Assembly (NCBI GenBank): GCA_002422915.1
Contig: DITV01000004.1
Span: forward strand, 141,890-205,889
Source: Candidatus Saccharibacteria bacterium UBA6175
GTDB taxonomy: Bacteria; Patescibacteriota; Saccharimonadia; Saccharimonadales; Saccharimonadaceae
Direction: 5' to 3'
DNA length: 64,000 bases
Shown: positions 20,113-27,532 of the stretch, one piece after another
How positions within the stretch are numbered: the first letter of the stretch is position 1
Layout: every line of letters starts with the position of its first letter
The notes under the pieces: model-generated
Database searches by the model: none
What the model saw: the letters and a program-made list of their open reading frames with translations, nothing else
Told to the model about the DNA's origin: nothing
Program-made: the position numbers and the translations under genes

Positions 20113-20145
20113 CAAAAGAAAAATGGCGTTGATCAGACGCCATTT
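20113..20145 (-). terminator. Rho-independent terminator after the nuclease gene
   Basis: AAATGGCGT (20121-20129) pairs perfectly with ACGCCATTT (20137-20145). On the minus strand it is followed by a T-rich stretch (complement of 20113-20120). It ends transcription from the sugar transferase and nuclease genes just ahead of the next promoter. Confidence 0.8.
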
Positions 20146-20225
20146 ATGTACTTCTTACAAAGTACTCCTCCGACTGTCCCTACGAACCGCCTGGTCTCTT
20201 TGTGTTCCTATAATACCATTGAGCA

Positions 20226-20621
20226 CTACTTGATATCAATGATTTTTCCATTTTTCGTCATAAGTTTAAGATTTTGTAAAGATTTGTGCTGCATGACATC
20301 GGCTTTGAGCCATCTTTCAATGTCCTTATCTTTTATCTTGGTTCGTGATGTGTCGATAATGATCGATTTTGACTGCTTTGATGCCTTTTTGATTTGTCGT
20401 GAAATAGTGTGCCTAGTATTCCCAACAGGGCCTTTGATTTCCCACGGCACACCATCGACGTATATATCAGCGGTTTTCTGTTTATAACCATCTCGGGGAA
20501 CAATGAACACGATGTTCTTTCCGGACCTTTGTAGTTGCGCTGCAACCTTTACTTCATGAGGTTCTGGCTGAGCGCCAGCAGGAATAATTAACGAGCCGAT
20601 CCTTCGTTTCCTTTTGTACAT
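20226..20621 (-). CDS. Stand-alone CdiA C-terminal-type nuclease (tRNase-like) domain
   Basis: A 131-residue protein whose body matches the CdiA-CT tRNA nuclease domain family (PF18451-like) usually found at the tip of large contact-dependent toxins or phage proteins. Visible marks are EPHEVKVAAQLQRSGKNIVF, then TADIYVDGVPWEIKGPVGN (about residues 65-85) with the PD-(D/E)xK-type Asp and Glu-x-Lys, and ISRQIKKASKQSKSIIIDTS followed by a short C-terminal beta segment. There is no signal peptide or delivery domain, so it should stay in the cytoplasm. No adjacent immunity gene is seen. It lies 43 bases after the phosphosugar transferase on the same strand, and its start overlaps a direct repeat. 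It could be a toxin, a domesticated tRNA or RNA nuclease, or a defence effector. Confidence 0.72.
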   Translation of the reverse strand: MYKRKRRIGSLIIPAGAQPEPHEVKVAAQLQRSGKNIVFIVPRDGYKQKTADIYVDGVPWEIKGPVGNTRHTISRQIKKASKQSKSIIIDTSRTKIKDKDIERWLKADVMQHKSLQNLKLMTKNGKIIDIK

Positions 20622-20640
20622 ACACGCAACTGTACATACA
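20615..20640. repeat. Direct repeat TGTACATACA x2 over the nuclease start
   Basis: TGTACATACA occurs at 20615-20624 and again at 20631-20640 with 6 bases between. The centres are 16 bases apart. The first copy contains the nuclease start codon on the minus strand. The arrangement would suit an autoregulatory operator or a translational block; this is inference. Confidence 0.5.
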
Positions 20641-20664
20641 AAAAGTTAATTCTAAATTAAATCC

Positions 20665-22116
20665 TTACTTTGCACCACGCCCGCGAATCACTACCAGGAC
20701 CGTCTTGAACAAGATCTTAATATCGAGCAGGAAAGACCAGTTTTGAGCATAGAATAATTCAAGCTCGATACGCTCCTCGAAGCTTAGTTCGCTACGACCA
20801 GAGACTTGCCATAGTCCGGTCACACCAGATTTCACACTGTGGAGTAGGGCCGCCTTGCCCTTGGTGTACTTTACTTCCTGTGGAAGGATCGGGCGTGGCC
20901 CAACTAGGCTCAGGTCGCCGCGTAGGACGTTGAAGATTTGCGGCAACTCGTCGAGTGAGGTCCGGCGCAGGAAGCGACCAAATGGCGGGATGCGTGGGTC
21001 GTTTTCTGGTGCCTTGTTAGTACGCTCGTATTCAAGTGCGAGGTCTTCCCTACCCATGGCGCGGTATTCAGCGGCATCGTCGACGTTGCTTGAGTCGAAG
21101 CCGGGCAGGTGGGTCATGGTGCGGAATTTGAGCAGTTTGACTGGTTCAGAGAAGCGTGACAACCGTTGATTCACGTAGAAGACCGTGCCGGGGTTAAGAA
21201 GTTTTTGAAGAATGGCGAGGACAATAAAGAGAGGAGAAAGGAGGATGACGGCAATGAGGCTGACGATGAAGTCAAAGACCCGCTTGAGAATAGAGCCCCA
21301 TCCAACCAAAGGGGTTTGGTAGACGGTAATCATGGGGTAGCCAAGGAACACGTCGACCGTGTTCTTGCCCGAGTAGAACTCAGACTCAGCCGGAATGAAG
21401 CTGTAATCGATGTGGCGGGTCTGTGCTGCTGCCAGGATTTTCTGGTTGCGCTCGCCGTCTTCGTACAGGTCAGTCTGAATAATAGCCGTGATATTGTTAA
21501 CATCCAGATGCTTGAGCGCCTCTTCAGGTCGTGAGTAGCGGTGGGCGTGCACACCATCGGGCATCATCTGCTTTGGCCCAGCAATGGCGACGACTTCGTA
21601 GCCGCTCTTTCGGGTATCTGCCAGGCTGCTTGCAAGATCTTTGGCGATGCTTGACGATCCGATAATCAGTACACGGCGAGTCCCTTTGCCATACTTGAAC
21701 ATGGCAGTCCGAATGGCACGCATGACTTCCCTTTCAAGGACGATCAGTAAGAACGAGCCAACCAGGGCATAGACGGCAACCAGACGGGCAGGGAAGAGCG
21801 TTCGATCGAGGGCATACTCCCAGCCAATAATAAATAGAATACCAATAAAGACACCCACCGCGATCTTTCCCCACTCGACGAGACGACGAGTATAGGTGCG
21901 GGGGCTGTACAGGCCAAGGAGGGCAAAAATGAGAATCCAGAAGGGAACAATCACCAGGAAAGAAAGGAGGTAGTCGAAGGCGTAGACTTCTTGCAGAAGT
22001 GGCCGTTGGTCGAACTGAACACGGGCGACGTAGGCAATGCTAAAAGCGCTAATGAGTACCAGTGCGTCGATGAGGATAAGGATGAGGCTGTAAACTTTAC
22101 TGTTGTGTCGTCGCAT
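20665..22116 (-). CDS. Initiating undecaprenyl-phosphate sugar phosphotransferase (WbaP/WcaJ family)
   Basis: Membrane enzyme that loads the first sugar-1-phosphate onto undecaprenyl phosphate. The 483-residue protein has about four N-terminal membrane helices, a CoA-binding-like Rossmann segment (RRVLIIGSSSIAKDLASSL), then a hydrophobic helix KRVFDFIVSLIAVILLSPLF and the catalytic domain with LLKFRTM, GRFLRRTSLDELPQIFNVLR and DLSLVGPRPILP. The C-terminus LDIKILFKTVLVVIRGRGAK is typical. The start is at 22116: TATAAT (complement of 22127-22132) lies 10 bases upstream and the longer frame would cross it. It is divergent from the O-antigen-ligase-like gene and is the probable entry point of the whole glycan pathway. 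Confidence 0.93.
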   Translation of the reverse strand: MRRHNSKVYSLILILIDALVLISAFSIAYVARVQFDQRPLLQEVYAFDYLLSFLVIVPFWILIFALLGLYSPRTYTRRLVEWGKIAVGVFIGILFIIGWEYALDRTLFPARLVAVYALVGSFLLIVLEREVMRAIRTAMFKYGKGTRRVLIIGSSSIAKDLASSLADTRKSGYEVVAIAGPKQMMPDGVHAHRYSRPEEALKHLDVNNITAIIQTDLYEDGERNQKILAAAQTRHIDYSFIPAESEFYSGKNTVDVFLGYPMITVYQTPLVGWGSILKRVFDFIVSLIAVILLSPLFIVLAILQKLLNPGTVFYVNQRLSRFSEPVKLLKFRTMTHLPGFDSSNVDDAAEYRAMGREDLALEYERTNKAPENDPRIPPFGRFLRRTSLDELPQIFNVLRGDLSLVGPRPILPQEVKYTKGKAALLHSVKSGVTGLWQVSGRSELSFEERIELELFYAQNWSFLLDIKILFKTVLVVIRGRGAK

Positions 22117-22170
22117 ATGTGTGGCTATTATACCACCCTTGTGGGGCGGTTTGCGGTACACTAGGAAGAG

Positions 22171-23502
22171 ATGAAAAAAGCAGCGCAAGCACTTGGGGTA
22201 CTCGATCAATTCTTTATTGGTCTGATGGTTGCCATCTTCGCACTTATTGTGCTCCATGCCCCGCTCACTGTTTGGCTCGGTACTGTTTTCCCTGATGCAA
22301 GCGTGCTGATTAAAGCCTGGAAAGAGCTGCTGATGATTCCGGCTGGCTTCTTGTTGTTGGCTATTGTGTGGCGCAAGCGTCGATGGGATACTCTGAAAAA
22401 TCCATTCGTGCTCCTGGCGGCACTATACGTTGCAGTACACCTGGCGCTCATACCATTGTTTTATACAAATGCCGCCGCGGTGCTCGCTGGCCTTGCGATC
22501 GATCTTCGTTATATTGTCTACTTCGTGCTTGCTCTGGTGCTCGTTCAGCTCTATCCAGAGTTTCGCCGATTTTTCTTAACCGTGTTCTTGGCTGGCGCAC
22601 TGTTAGTGGGGAGCTTCGCGATGCTTCAGGTATTCTTCTTGCCGGTAGACTTCTTGACGGTACTTGGCTACGGCGACCAAACGATTCAGCCATACCTGAC
22701 GGTCGATCAGAACCCAGAGTATATCCGAATTAGCAGTACGCTCCGTGGGCCGAACCCACTCGGAGCCTATGCAGTAGTAACACTTGCACTCGCATTTGCC
22801 TACCTGTGGCGCCGCCGCCCGCAGCTCACCTGGAAGGTGTCGAGCGTGTTCGCACTCCTGAGTGTTGGCGCGCTGATCGCTCTTTGGTATAGCTACTCAA
22901 GAAGTGCGCTTGTGGCAGCTGTTGCAGCGGTCGCTATTGTCTTTGTACTCACTATCGGCCGAAGGATGCCGCGCTGGCTGTGGGTAGCCGCCTTTGTCGT
23001 TGGCTTCGCCACGCTCGGCGGACTCTACGCTGCGCGCGACACCAGCTTTGTGCAGAATGTGATTCTCCACGATAATCCATCCACTGGGCCAGCGGAAACA
23101 TCAAACGACGGTCACTTGGAGTCGCTGATTGATGGCACCGACCGCAAGCTTCGCCAGCCGCTCGGTGCCGGCATTGGTAGTACCGGGTCGGCCTCACTCT
23201 ATACCGACGAACCGGTGATCATCGAGAACCAGTACCTGTTTATTGCGCATGAGTCTGGTTGGGCTGGCGTGGTCATATTCCTGACGCTCTTCTTGATGAT
23301 TCTGCATCGCTTGTGGAAGCATCGCCACGACTGGCTTGCGCTTGGGGTGCTCGCCAGCGGTGTTGGCTTGGCATTGATTGGCCTGCTGCTGCCAGTGTGG
23401 GTAGATGATACGGTGTCGATAATTTGGTGGGGTCTGGCAGGCCTCGCGATAGGAGGTACGTATGTCCGAACGGTCAACAAAACGTCAAAAAGAACTGCTT
23501 GA
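22171..23502 (+). CDS. O-antigen ligase/polymerase-like membrane protein
   Basis: A 443-residue polytopic protein with about 11-12 hydrophobic segments. The central LRGPNPLGAYAVVTLALAFA, WYSYSRSALVAAVAAVAIVF and the late EPVIIENQYLFIAHESGWAG carry the spaced Arg, His and Glu found in the WaaL/Wzy (O-antigen ligase) superfamily. It may polymerise or ligate undecaprenyl-linked glycan on the outer face of the membrane. A TACACT box ends 8 bases before the ATG. The last 41 bases overlap the following LexA-like gene, which is unusually long for this window. Confidence 0.82.
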   Translation: MKKAAQALGVLDQFFIGLMVAIFALIVLHAPLTVWLGTVFPDASVLIKAWKELLMIPAGFLLLAIVWRKRRWDTLKNPFVLLAALYVAVHLALIPLFYTNAAAVLAGLAIDLRYIVYFVLALVLVQLYPEFRRFFLTVFLAGALLVGSFAMLQVFFLPVDFLTVLGYGDQTIQPYLTVDQNPEYIRISSTLRGPNPLGAYAVVTLALAFAYLWRRRPQLTWKVSSVFALLSVGALIALWYSYSRSALVAAVAAVAIVFVLTIGRRMPRWLWVAAFVVGFATLGGLYAARDTSFVQNVILHDNPSTGPAETSNDGHLESLIDGTDRKLRQPLGAGIGSTGSASLYTDEPVIIENQYLFIAHESGWAGVVIFLTLFLMILHRLWKHRHDWLALGVLASGVGLALIGLLLPVWVDDTVSIIWWGLAGLAIGGTYVRTVNKTSKRTA

Positions 23503-23887
23503 TTTCGTTGACGCGTTTATTCAAGAACACGGCTACGGACCAAGCTATCGAGAAGTGATGACAGGCCTTGGCTATAAGTCGGTATCGACAGTTGCCATTC
23601 ACATTGATGGGCTCATCAAAAAAGGCTATCTACGTAAACGCGATAACTCAGCCCGATCACTTGAGGTAGTTTCGACACAATACAGTGCTGCCGGTGCTGT
23701 GAAGGCGCCGAGTGCCGCCAAAGAAAAGTGGCTGGTTGACGAAATCACGCAGCGGTTCTTGCAGTATGAAACGAGCCCAAGTGCGCGAACCCTCGATGAA
23801 CTCTATGTGTTGATTGGTGCACTCAAGATTCTGGGGCTTGAAGGGGCGCATGAAGCTACGAAGGCTCGTTTGCAAAAGCTGAACTAA
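23462..23887 (+). CDS. LexA-type winged-helix DNA-binding protein lacking the peptidase domain
   Basis: The first 68 of 141 residues match the LexA N-terminal wHTH: TKRQKELLDFVDAFIQEHGY, PSYREVMTGLGYKSVSTVAI and HIDGLIKKGYLRKRDNSARS. The S24 autocleavage domain (Ala-Gly site, Ser, Lys) is absent; instead residues of about 85-141 are a short helical region. It should bind DNA without RecA-triggered self-cleavage, so it may be a constitutive repressor, or its tail may take another signal. The start overlaps the upstream gene by 41 bases but is required, because the HTH begins at residue 4. Confidence 0.82.
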   Translation: MSERSTKRQKELLDFVDAFIQEHGYGPSYREVMTGLGYKSVSTVAIHIDGLIKKGYLRKRDNSARSLEVVSTQYSAAGAVKAPSAAKEKWLVDEITQRFLQYETSPSARTLDELYVLIGALKILGLEGAHEATKARLQKLN

Positions 23888-23923
23888 GCCTTGCTGTGGT
23901 AAAATAAGCAAAAGCAGTTTCTT

Positions 23924-24973
23924 ATGAAAAAAGTCCCCGTCTATCTTGAAGTTCGCGAACCTCCAACGCTACGCTGGCGTATTCTTGGCATACTCATAGT
24001 GGTGGTGTGCCTTGCTTTTACGTTTGGAATGTGGACATTCATGGAGCGGACGAACGATTCCCTTGCCGCAGTAAACTTTGACGTGCAAGCCGACCGAGCA
24101 ATCGATGTGCTCGAGGAGCGGCTGGAGGTATACGGTGATCTTTTGTATGGAGGCCGTGGGCTCTTCTTGCAAGACCCTGAACTTACTCGCGTCGAGTGGG
24201 ACACCTTTATGGAGAGCCAAAACCTGTTTGAACGATATCCGGGTATTAATAATATTGCGTACCTAGAGGTAGCGACACCTGCCGACGCTTCACGAATTGA
24301 AAGAGAGCTTAACCAATCAGCTCAGCTGGGAGACCAGTTACCAATTTCACTATACCCCCAGCCGCTGACCGACAGATTGGCAGTCGTTACCTACTCAACC
24401 ACAGTCACCGACGATTATCAGGTGTTGGGGCTGAATGCCTATGGTCGTGAGGCACTTGTTCCTGCCCTAGAGCTGGCAGCTATTTCGGGACTACCAGAAT
24501 CAACGGAGGCCTTTAAGTCACGTAATCCTGCTCGTGAGGGAACGAAAGACGTTATCATTTTTCTTGCGGTCTACGAGAAGGAAATCTCAGCAACTTCCAC
24601 TGATGCCGAGCGTATTGATGCACTTTCTGGCTATATTGCACTTTCAATTCACCCAGAAACACTTATCAAACAGGGGTTGAACGAAATTTCGAGCACCGAA
24701 CCTGTGAGTGTGCGTGTTGAAACGGTGAATGGTGATCGTATCTATAGTTCCCCAGAAGATATACCTGGTGTGCGTATTGAAAAGAACATTTCTCTCGATG
24801 TTTCTGGCCAAACCTGGAGGTTTACGTTTACCGCTCCAGACTACTATGGCCTGACCCTTCGCGAACGATTTGCCCCTGGCTTTATGCTCATTGTTGGGCT
24901 GATTATTATGATTGGTTTTATGACCTCACACCTCTATGCTGGCGGTGTTCGTGTCCGCAAACGGGGAAGCTAG
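23924..24973 (+). CDS. Membrane protein with an extracellular CHASE sensor domain and no output domain
   Basis: The 349-residue protein has a membrane helix at about residues 20-42, an outside CHASE domain at about 60-275, and a second helix at about 318-340, ending in a 10-residue basic tail. CHASE features seen are LEERLEVYGDLLYGGRGLFL, FERYPGINNIAYLEV, a central LGLNAYGREALVPALELAAI and FLAVYEKE. CHASE normally feeds a histidine kinase or cyclase; none is fused here and no kinase is encoded nearby. It may signal through a partner or act as a ligand-binding surface protein. A TAAAAT -10 lies about 18 bases upstream. It converges with the next gene (4-base overlap). Confidence 0.8.
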   Translation: MKKVPVYLEVREPPTLRWRILGILIVVVCLAFTFGMWTFMERTNDSLAAVNFDVQADRAIDVLEERLEVYGDLLYGGRGLFLQDPELTRVEWDTFMESQNLFERYPGINNIAYLEVATPADASRIERELNQSAQLGDQLPISLYPQPLTDRLAVVTYSTTVTDDYQVLGLNAYGREALVPALELAAISGLPESTEAFKSRNPAREGTKDVIIFLAVYEKEISATSTDAERIDALSGYIALSIHPETLIKQGLNEISSTEPVSVRVETVNGDRIYSSPEDIPGVRIEKNISLDVSGQTWRFTFTAPDYYGLTLRERFAPGFMLIVGLIIMIGFMTSHLYAGGVRVRKRGS

Positions 24974-25476
24974 ATAATCGATACCAATACAACCAGGCCC
25001 AGGGCGGTTATCGTCACGATGACGGCGGCTCCTGGCATGGCAGCGAGAATTTCTTCACGTTGAATGGCCGCGGCTTCTGGGGTGAGATTGCTGGTGACTG
25101 GTCGAAAGGGAAGCAGGCGCGCACTCTCTGAGCCAAGACTAGCGGTTTCTTCTGAGACGGCTTCTTCTGTCTGCACGATGCGTGAAGGAAGTCGGGTTGG
25201 CGTAGTAGGAGTGCCTTCAACACCCGGGATCGTCGGAATAGGTTCAATGGGATCAATCGGGTCAACTGGGTCAGGGGGAACCACCACGCCACACTCATCG
25301 GGTGTGATATAGATAATAGTGTTCGAGCCGTCGTTTACGACTTGAAAGATGCATTCAAGTGGGAGAATTTGTTGACGTAAGTTACCGTTAATGGCCTGTG
25401 CGGAGGGGGCGAAGGCAAGTAGCGGGAATCCAGCCAAAAAGATGGCGATGACGATCCTGAGGCTTCGTCGCAACAT
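24970..25476 (-). CDS. Secreted or anchored protein of the WxL/DUF916-like locus, unknown
   Basis: A 168-residue protein starting at the ATG at 25476; longer in-frame starts would run through the upstream gene. It has a signal peptide (residues 1-29, cleavage after AQA), a small domain with two cysteines (ECIFQVVNDG ... DECGVV), a repeated DPIDPIEPIP proline spacer, and a C-terminal hydrophobic segment without a clear basic tail. It overlooks the wall as a tail-anchored stalk. It begins only 4 bases after the DUF916-like gene, so the three genes 27320-24970 form an operon. I do not recognise a family. Confidence 0.6.
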   Translation of the reverse strand: MLRRSLRIVIAIFLAGFPLLAFAPSAQAINGNLRQQILPLECIFQVVNDGSNTIIYITPDECGVVVPPDPVDPIDPIEPIPTIPGVEGTPTTPTRLPSRIVQTEEAVSEETASLGSESARLLPFRPVTSNLTPEAAAIQREEILAAMPGAAVIVTITALGLVVLVSII

Positions 25477-25480
25477 TCGG

Positions 25481-26623
25481 TTACTCCGACTTTGGCGGAA
25501 CTTTGATCTTCTGGCCTGGTTCCAGGCTGTATGGTGCGCGAATCTTATTAGATCGAGCCAGTGTCTTCCACGAGACGTGCTTATTCTTAGCAATCTTCTG
25601 GAGCGTATCGCCTTCTTTTACTTCGTAGAGCCGCCAGTACTTGGCAACTTTTCGTTTGTGAAGCAGGTTGCGAATGCCGAAGACGATACCGGCTGCAACA
25701 AGTGCAAGTGCGATGAGCTGGATGAGTGCTGCGGCCGGAGCCGGTGCGATGTAGACATATGACGAGCTGCCACTGACCGTTTGACGAGGTGCCGCACTAT
25801 CTTCACCGATGCTGTCATTGACATTATCATTGTATTCAGCCACTACGTCAGCTCGGTACAAACCTCCCCAGAAGGGTGAGGTAAATTCGTAGTTCCAGCT
25901 GGCTGTTGAGCCGGCAATAACGGGGTAGGTGCCTTCTTTGGAGTCGGCGGGAATGCCGAATAATGACGTGAGAGTTACCGTAATATTGGTATCGAGGGAA
26001 ACGTTACCACTGTTTCTAATTGATGGTGTTGCAGTGTAGAGCTTACCGTCTGAAGGGCTTGGTGCCAGCGTGACGCCAGCAATGCTGAGGCCTTTGACGA
26101 TTTCGCCAGGAACAGTGACTGCTACTCGAATTGCTGATCGGAAGCTCAACACGACACCGCCTCCTTGTTCAGGTGCTTCGGTGGCGGCAGTATCTTGCAT
26201 GGTAATACAGCCGCTTTGCTCACCTACATTGGCAGAATCGGGGGCTGTGATGGTGAAGTTAACAACTGCCGACTTGCCTGGCGCAACCGTAACTGTGTCT
26301 TTCTCGAGCGTTATCCAGCGCCCAACACTTACCTTAGGTTCATTCGCTTGCGCACAGGCAAAGGCTCCATCGCTCGCAAGTGACGAGTCAACTGCACCAA
26401 CGGCAATTGTTCGAACGGTATCTGTGTTATTAAAGACACGAACACCATCTTGGGCAGATGCGCCCGGCTCGAGTTCGTAGATAAAGATCGATTCAGATCG
26501 AGGGTTGTCGGCACGAGGGTTCGCAGGCCGTCCACCAATACCACCGTACTCCACGGCAGAAGCTGCTGAGGGAATGATGGCGATGGCAAAAATTGCGAGG
26601 CCGAGGAGGAAGTGCTTCTTCAT
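25481..26623 (-). CDS. DUF916/WxL-interacting-like surface protein with C-terminal LysM
   Basis: The 380-residue protein has a signal peptide (1-23), an Ig-like region at about residues 24-165 with PGASAQDGVRVFNNTDTVRT and GKSAVVNFTITAPDSANVGE (the DUF916-type pattern of WxL-interacting proteins), and a second beta domain up to about 285. A membrane helix follows at about 293-316, then a basic stretch LLHKRKVAKYWR and a LysM domain (about 333-378, YEVKEGDTLQKIAKN and LEPGQKIKVP). By the positive-inside rule the LysM would face the cytoplasm, which is odd for a peptidoglycan-binding module. It is co-transcribed with the WxL-like protein upstream and the small anchored protein downstream. Confidence 0.75.
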   Translation of the reverse strand: MKKHFLLGLAIFAIAIIPSAASAVEYGGIGGRPANPRADNPRSESIFIYELEPGASAQDGVRVFNNTDTVRTIAVGAVDSSLASDGAFACAQANEPKVSVGRWITLEKDTVTVAPGKSAVVNFTITAPDSANVGEQSGCITMQDTAATEAPEQGGGVVLSFRSAIRVAVTVPGEIVKGLSIAGVTLAPSPSDGKLYTATPSIRNSGNVSLDTNITVTLTSLFGIPADSKEGTYPVIAGSTASWNYEFTSPFWGGLYRADVVAEYNDNVNDSIGEDSAAPRQTVSGSSSYVYIAPAPAAALIQLIALALVAAGIVFGIRNLLHKRKVAKYWRLYEVKEGDTLQKIAKNKHVSWKTLARSNKIRAPYSLEPGQKIKVPPKSE

Positions 26624-26681
26624 AATATGTATTACTGTACAGTACGGTCCTGTTTATGGCCAGAGGTTTATCGGGGGTGAA

Positions 26682-27320
26682 CTAGGCTGCAGTAACAGTA
26701 AGCGTCACTGGCAGAACATAGGCACCTGCTGGTGTTTCTGGTGGAATTGCTTGTGAAAGGGCGACACCAGTAATGTAGCCACGCCAGACGGTAACGCCGG
26801 CAGAGGTGCTAAGAATGGTGACTGGTGTTGAGCCGGTCATTGCTGTCGAGCTTCCCTTTGAAACGGTCGCACCCGTACAAGCTGAGCTTACACAGTCGGT
26901 AGTGACGGTGCCGGCGTTTGCGTTTACGGTCAGTTGTCCACTCGTACAGCCAGATCCAGCAGCTTGGTTGTATGCGTAGTTGTTACCGCCGCTTGTCCAC
27001 GGGCCAGTGGCTGCAAGAGTAAGGGTCCATGATTGACCAGATGTGGTTCCAGACGGGTTAATGACGTACAGTCGCTGTGTGCTCGATCCGAGCGTTCCCG
27101 TTGATGTCGTACAGTTGAACGAGAATGCCTGGGCACTCATCGCAAAGCTTGGTGATGGAACTGCGGTACGCCCTGCATCAAGAATTGCTGTGCTGAGTGT
27201 GCCACCGTTAATTTCTTGGGTGACGTCTGAGTTAGCCTGACCAAGAACGGTGGCTGTTGGAAGAACAGCAAGTGCTAAAACAGCGCTAAATGCAGCAATA
27301 AGTTTTACAATTTGTTTCAT
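26682..27320 (-). CDS. Secreted WxL-like cell-surface protein
   Basis: A 212-residue exported protein with a signal peptide at residues 1-28 and a threonine/serine/glycine-rich, beta-predicted body. It has a QSWTLTLAATGPW motif (about residues 96-108) like the first W-x-L signature, and ends AGAYVLPVTLTVTAA, matching the position of the second signature (usually a TY-x-x-x-x-x-W-x-L form) but with Trp replaced. Four cysteines may form two disulfides. It is the first gene of an operon with a DUF916-like protein, the usual partner of WxL proteins in Firmicutes. It probably binds the wall non-covalently. Assignment to WxL rests on the pattern and context, not on an alignment. Confidence 0.62.
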   Translation of the reverse strand: MKQIVKLIAAFSAVLALAVLPTATVLGQANSDVTQEINGGTLSTAILDAGRTAVPSPSFAMSAQAFSFNCTTSTGTLGSSTQRLYVINPSGTTSGQSWTLTLAATGPWTSGGNNYAYNQAAGSGCTSGQLTVNANAGTVTTDCVSSACTGATVSKGSSTAMTGSTPVTILSTSAGVTVWRGYITGVALSQAIPPETPAGAYVLPVTLTVTAA

Positions 27321-27532
27321 GTTATATATGTACCCTCAAAATATTGTTCCTAATATCTTGCTTATGGTAGCAGTTGCCAAGCGATAATACAACACAATTT
27401 TCAGACTTTTTAACGACTTTTTTGCTATAAAGACATCTGTTTCGTTGTGTTTAATACACTATCGTACATAAGCGCTATGTGCGTTAATAGCTATAGATAT
27501 ATTCCAACACAAAAAACAAACAGGAACAGCAC
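27321..27532. other. Divergent intergenic region, 212 bases, no gene seen
   Basis: This A+T-rich gap separates the WxL-like operon from the sortase-substrate gene. I see a -10-like TATAGAT near 27491-27497 for the plus-strand gene and short inverted repeats around AGCGCT (27469-27474). No reading frame with coding character is present. It may carry promoters with real 5' leaders, unlike most genes here. Confidence 0.4.
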
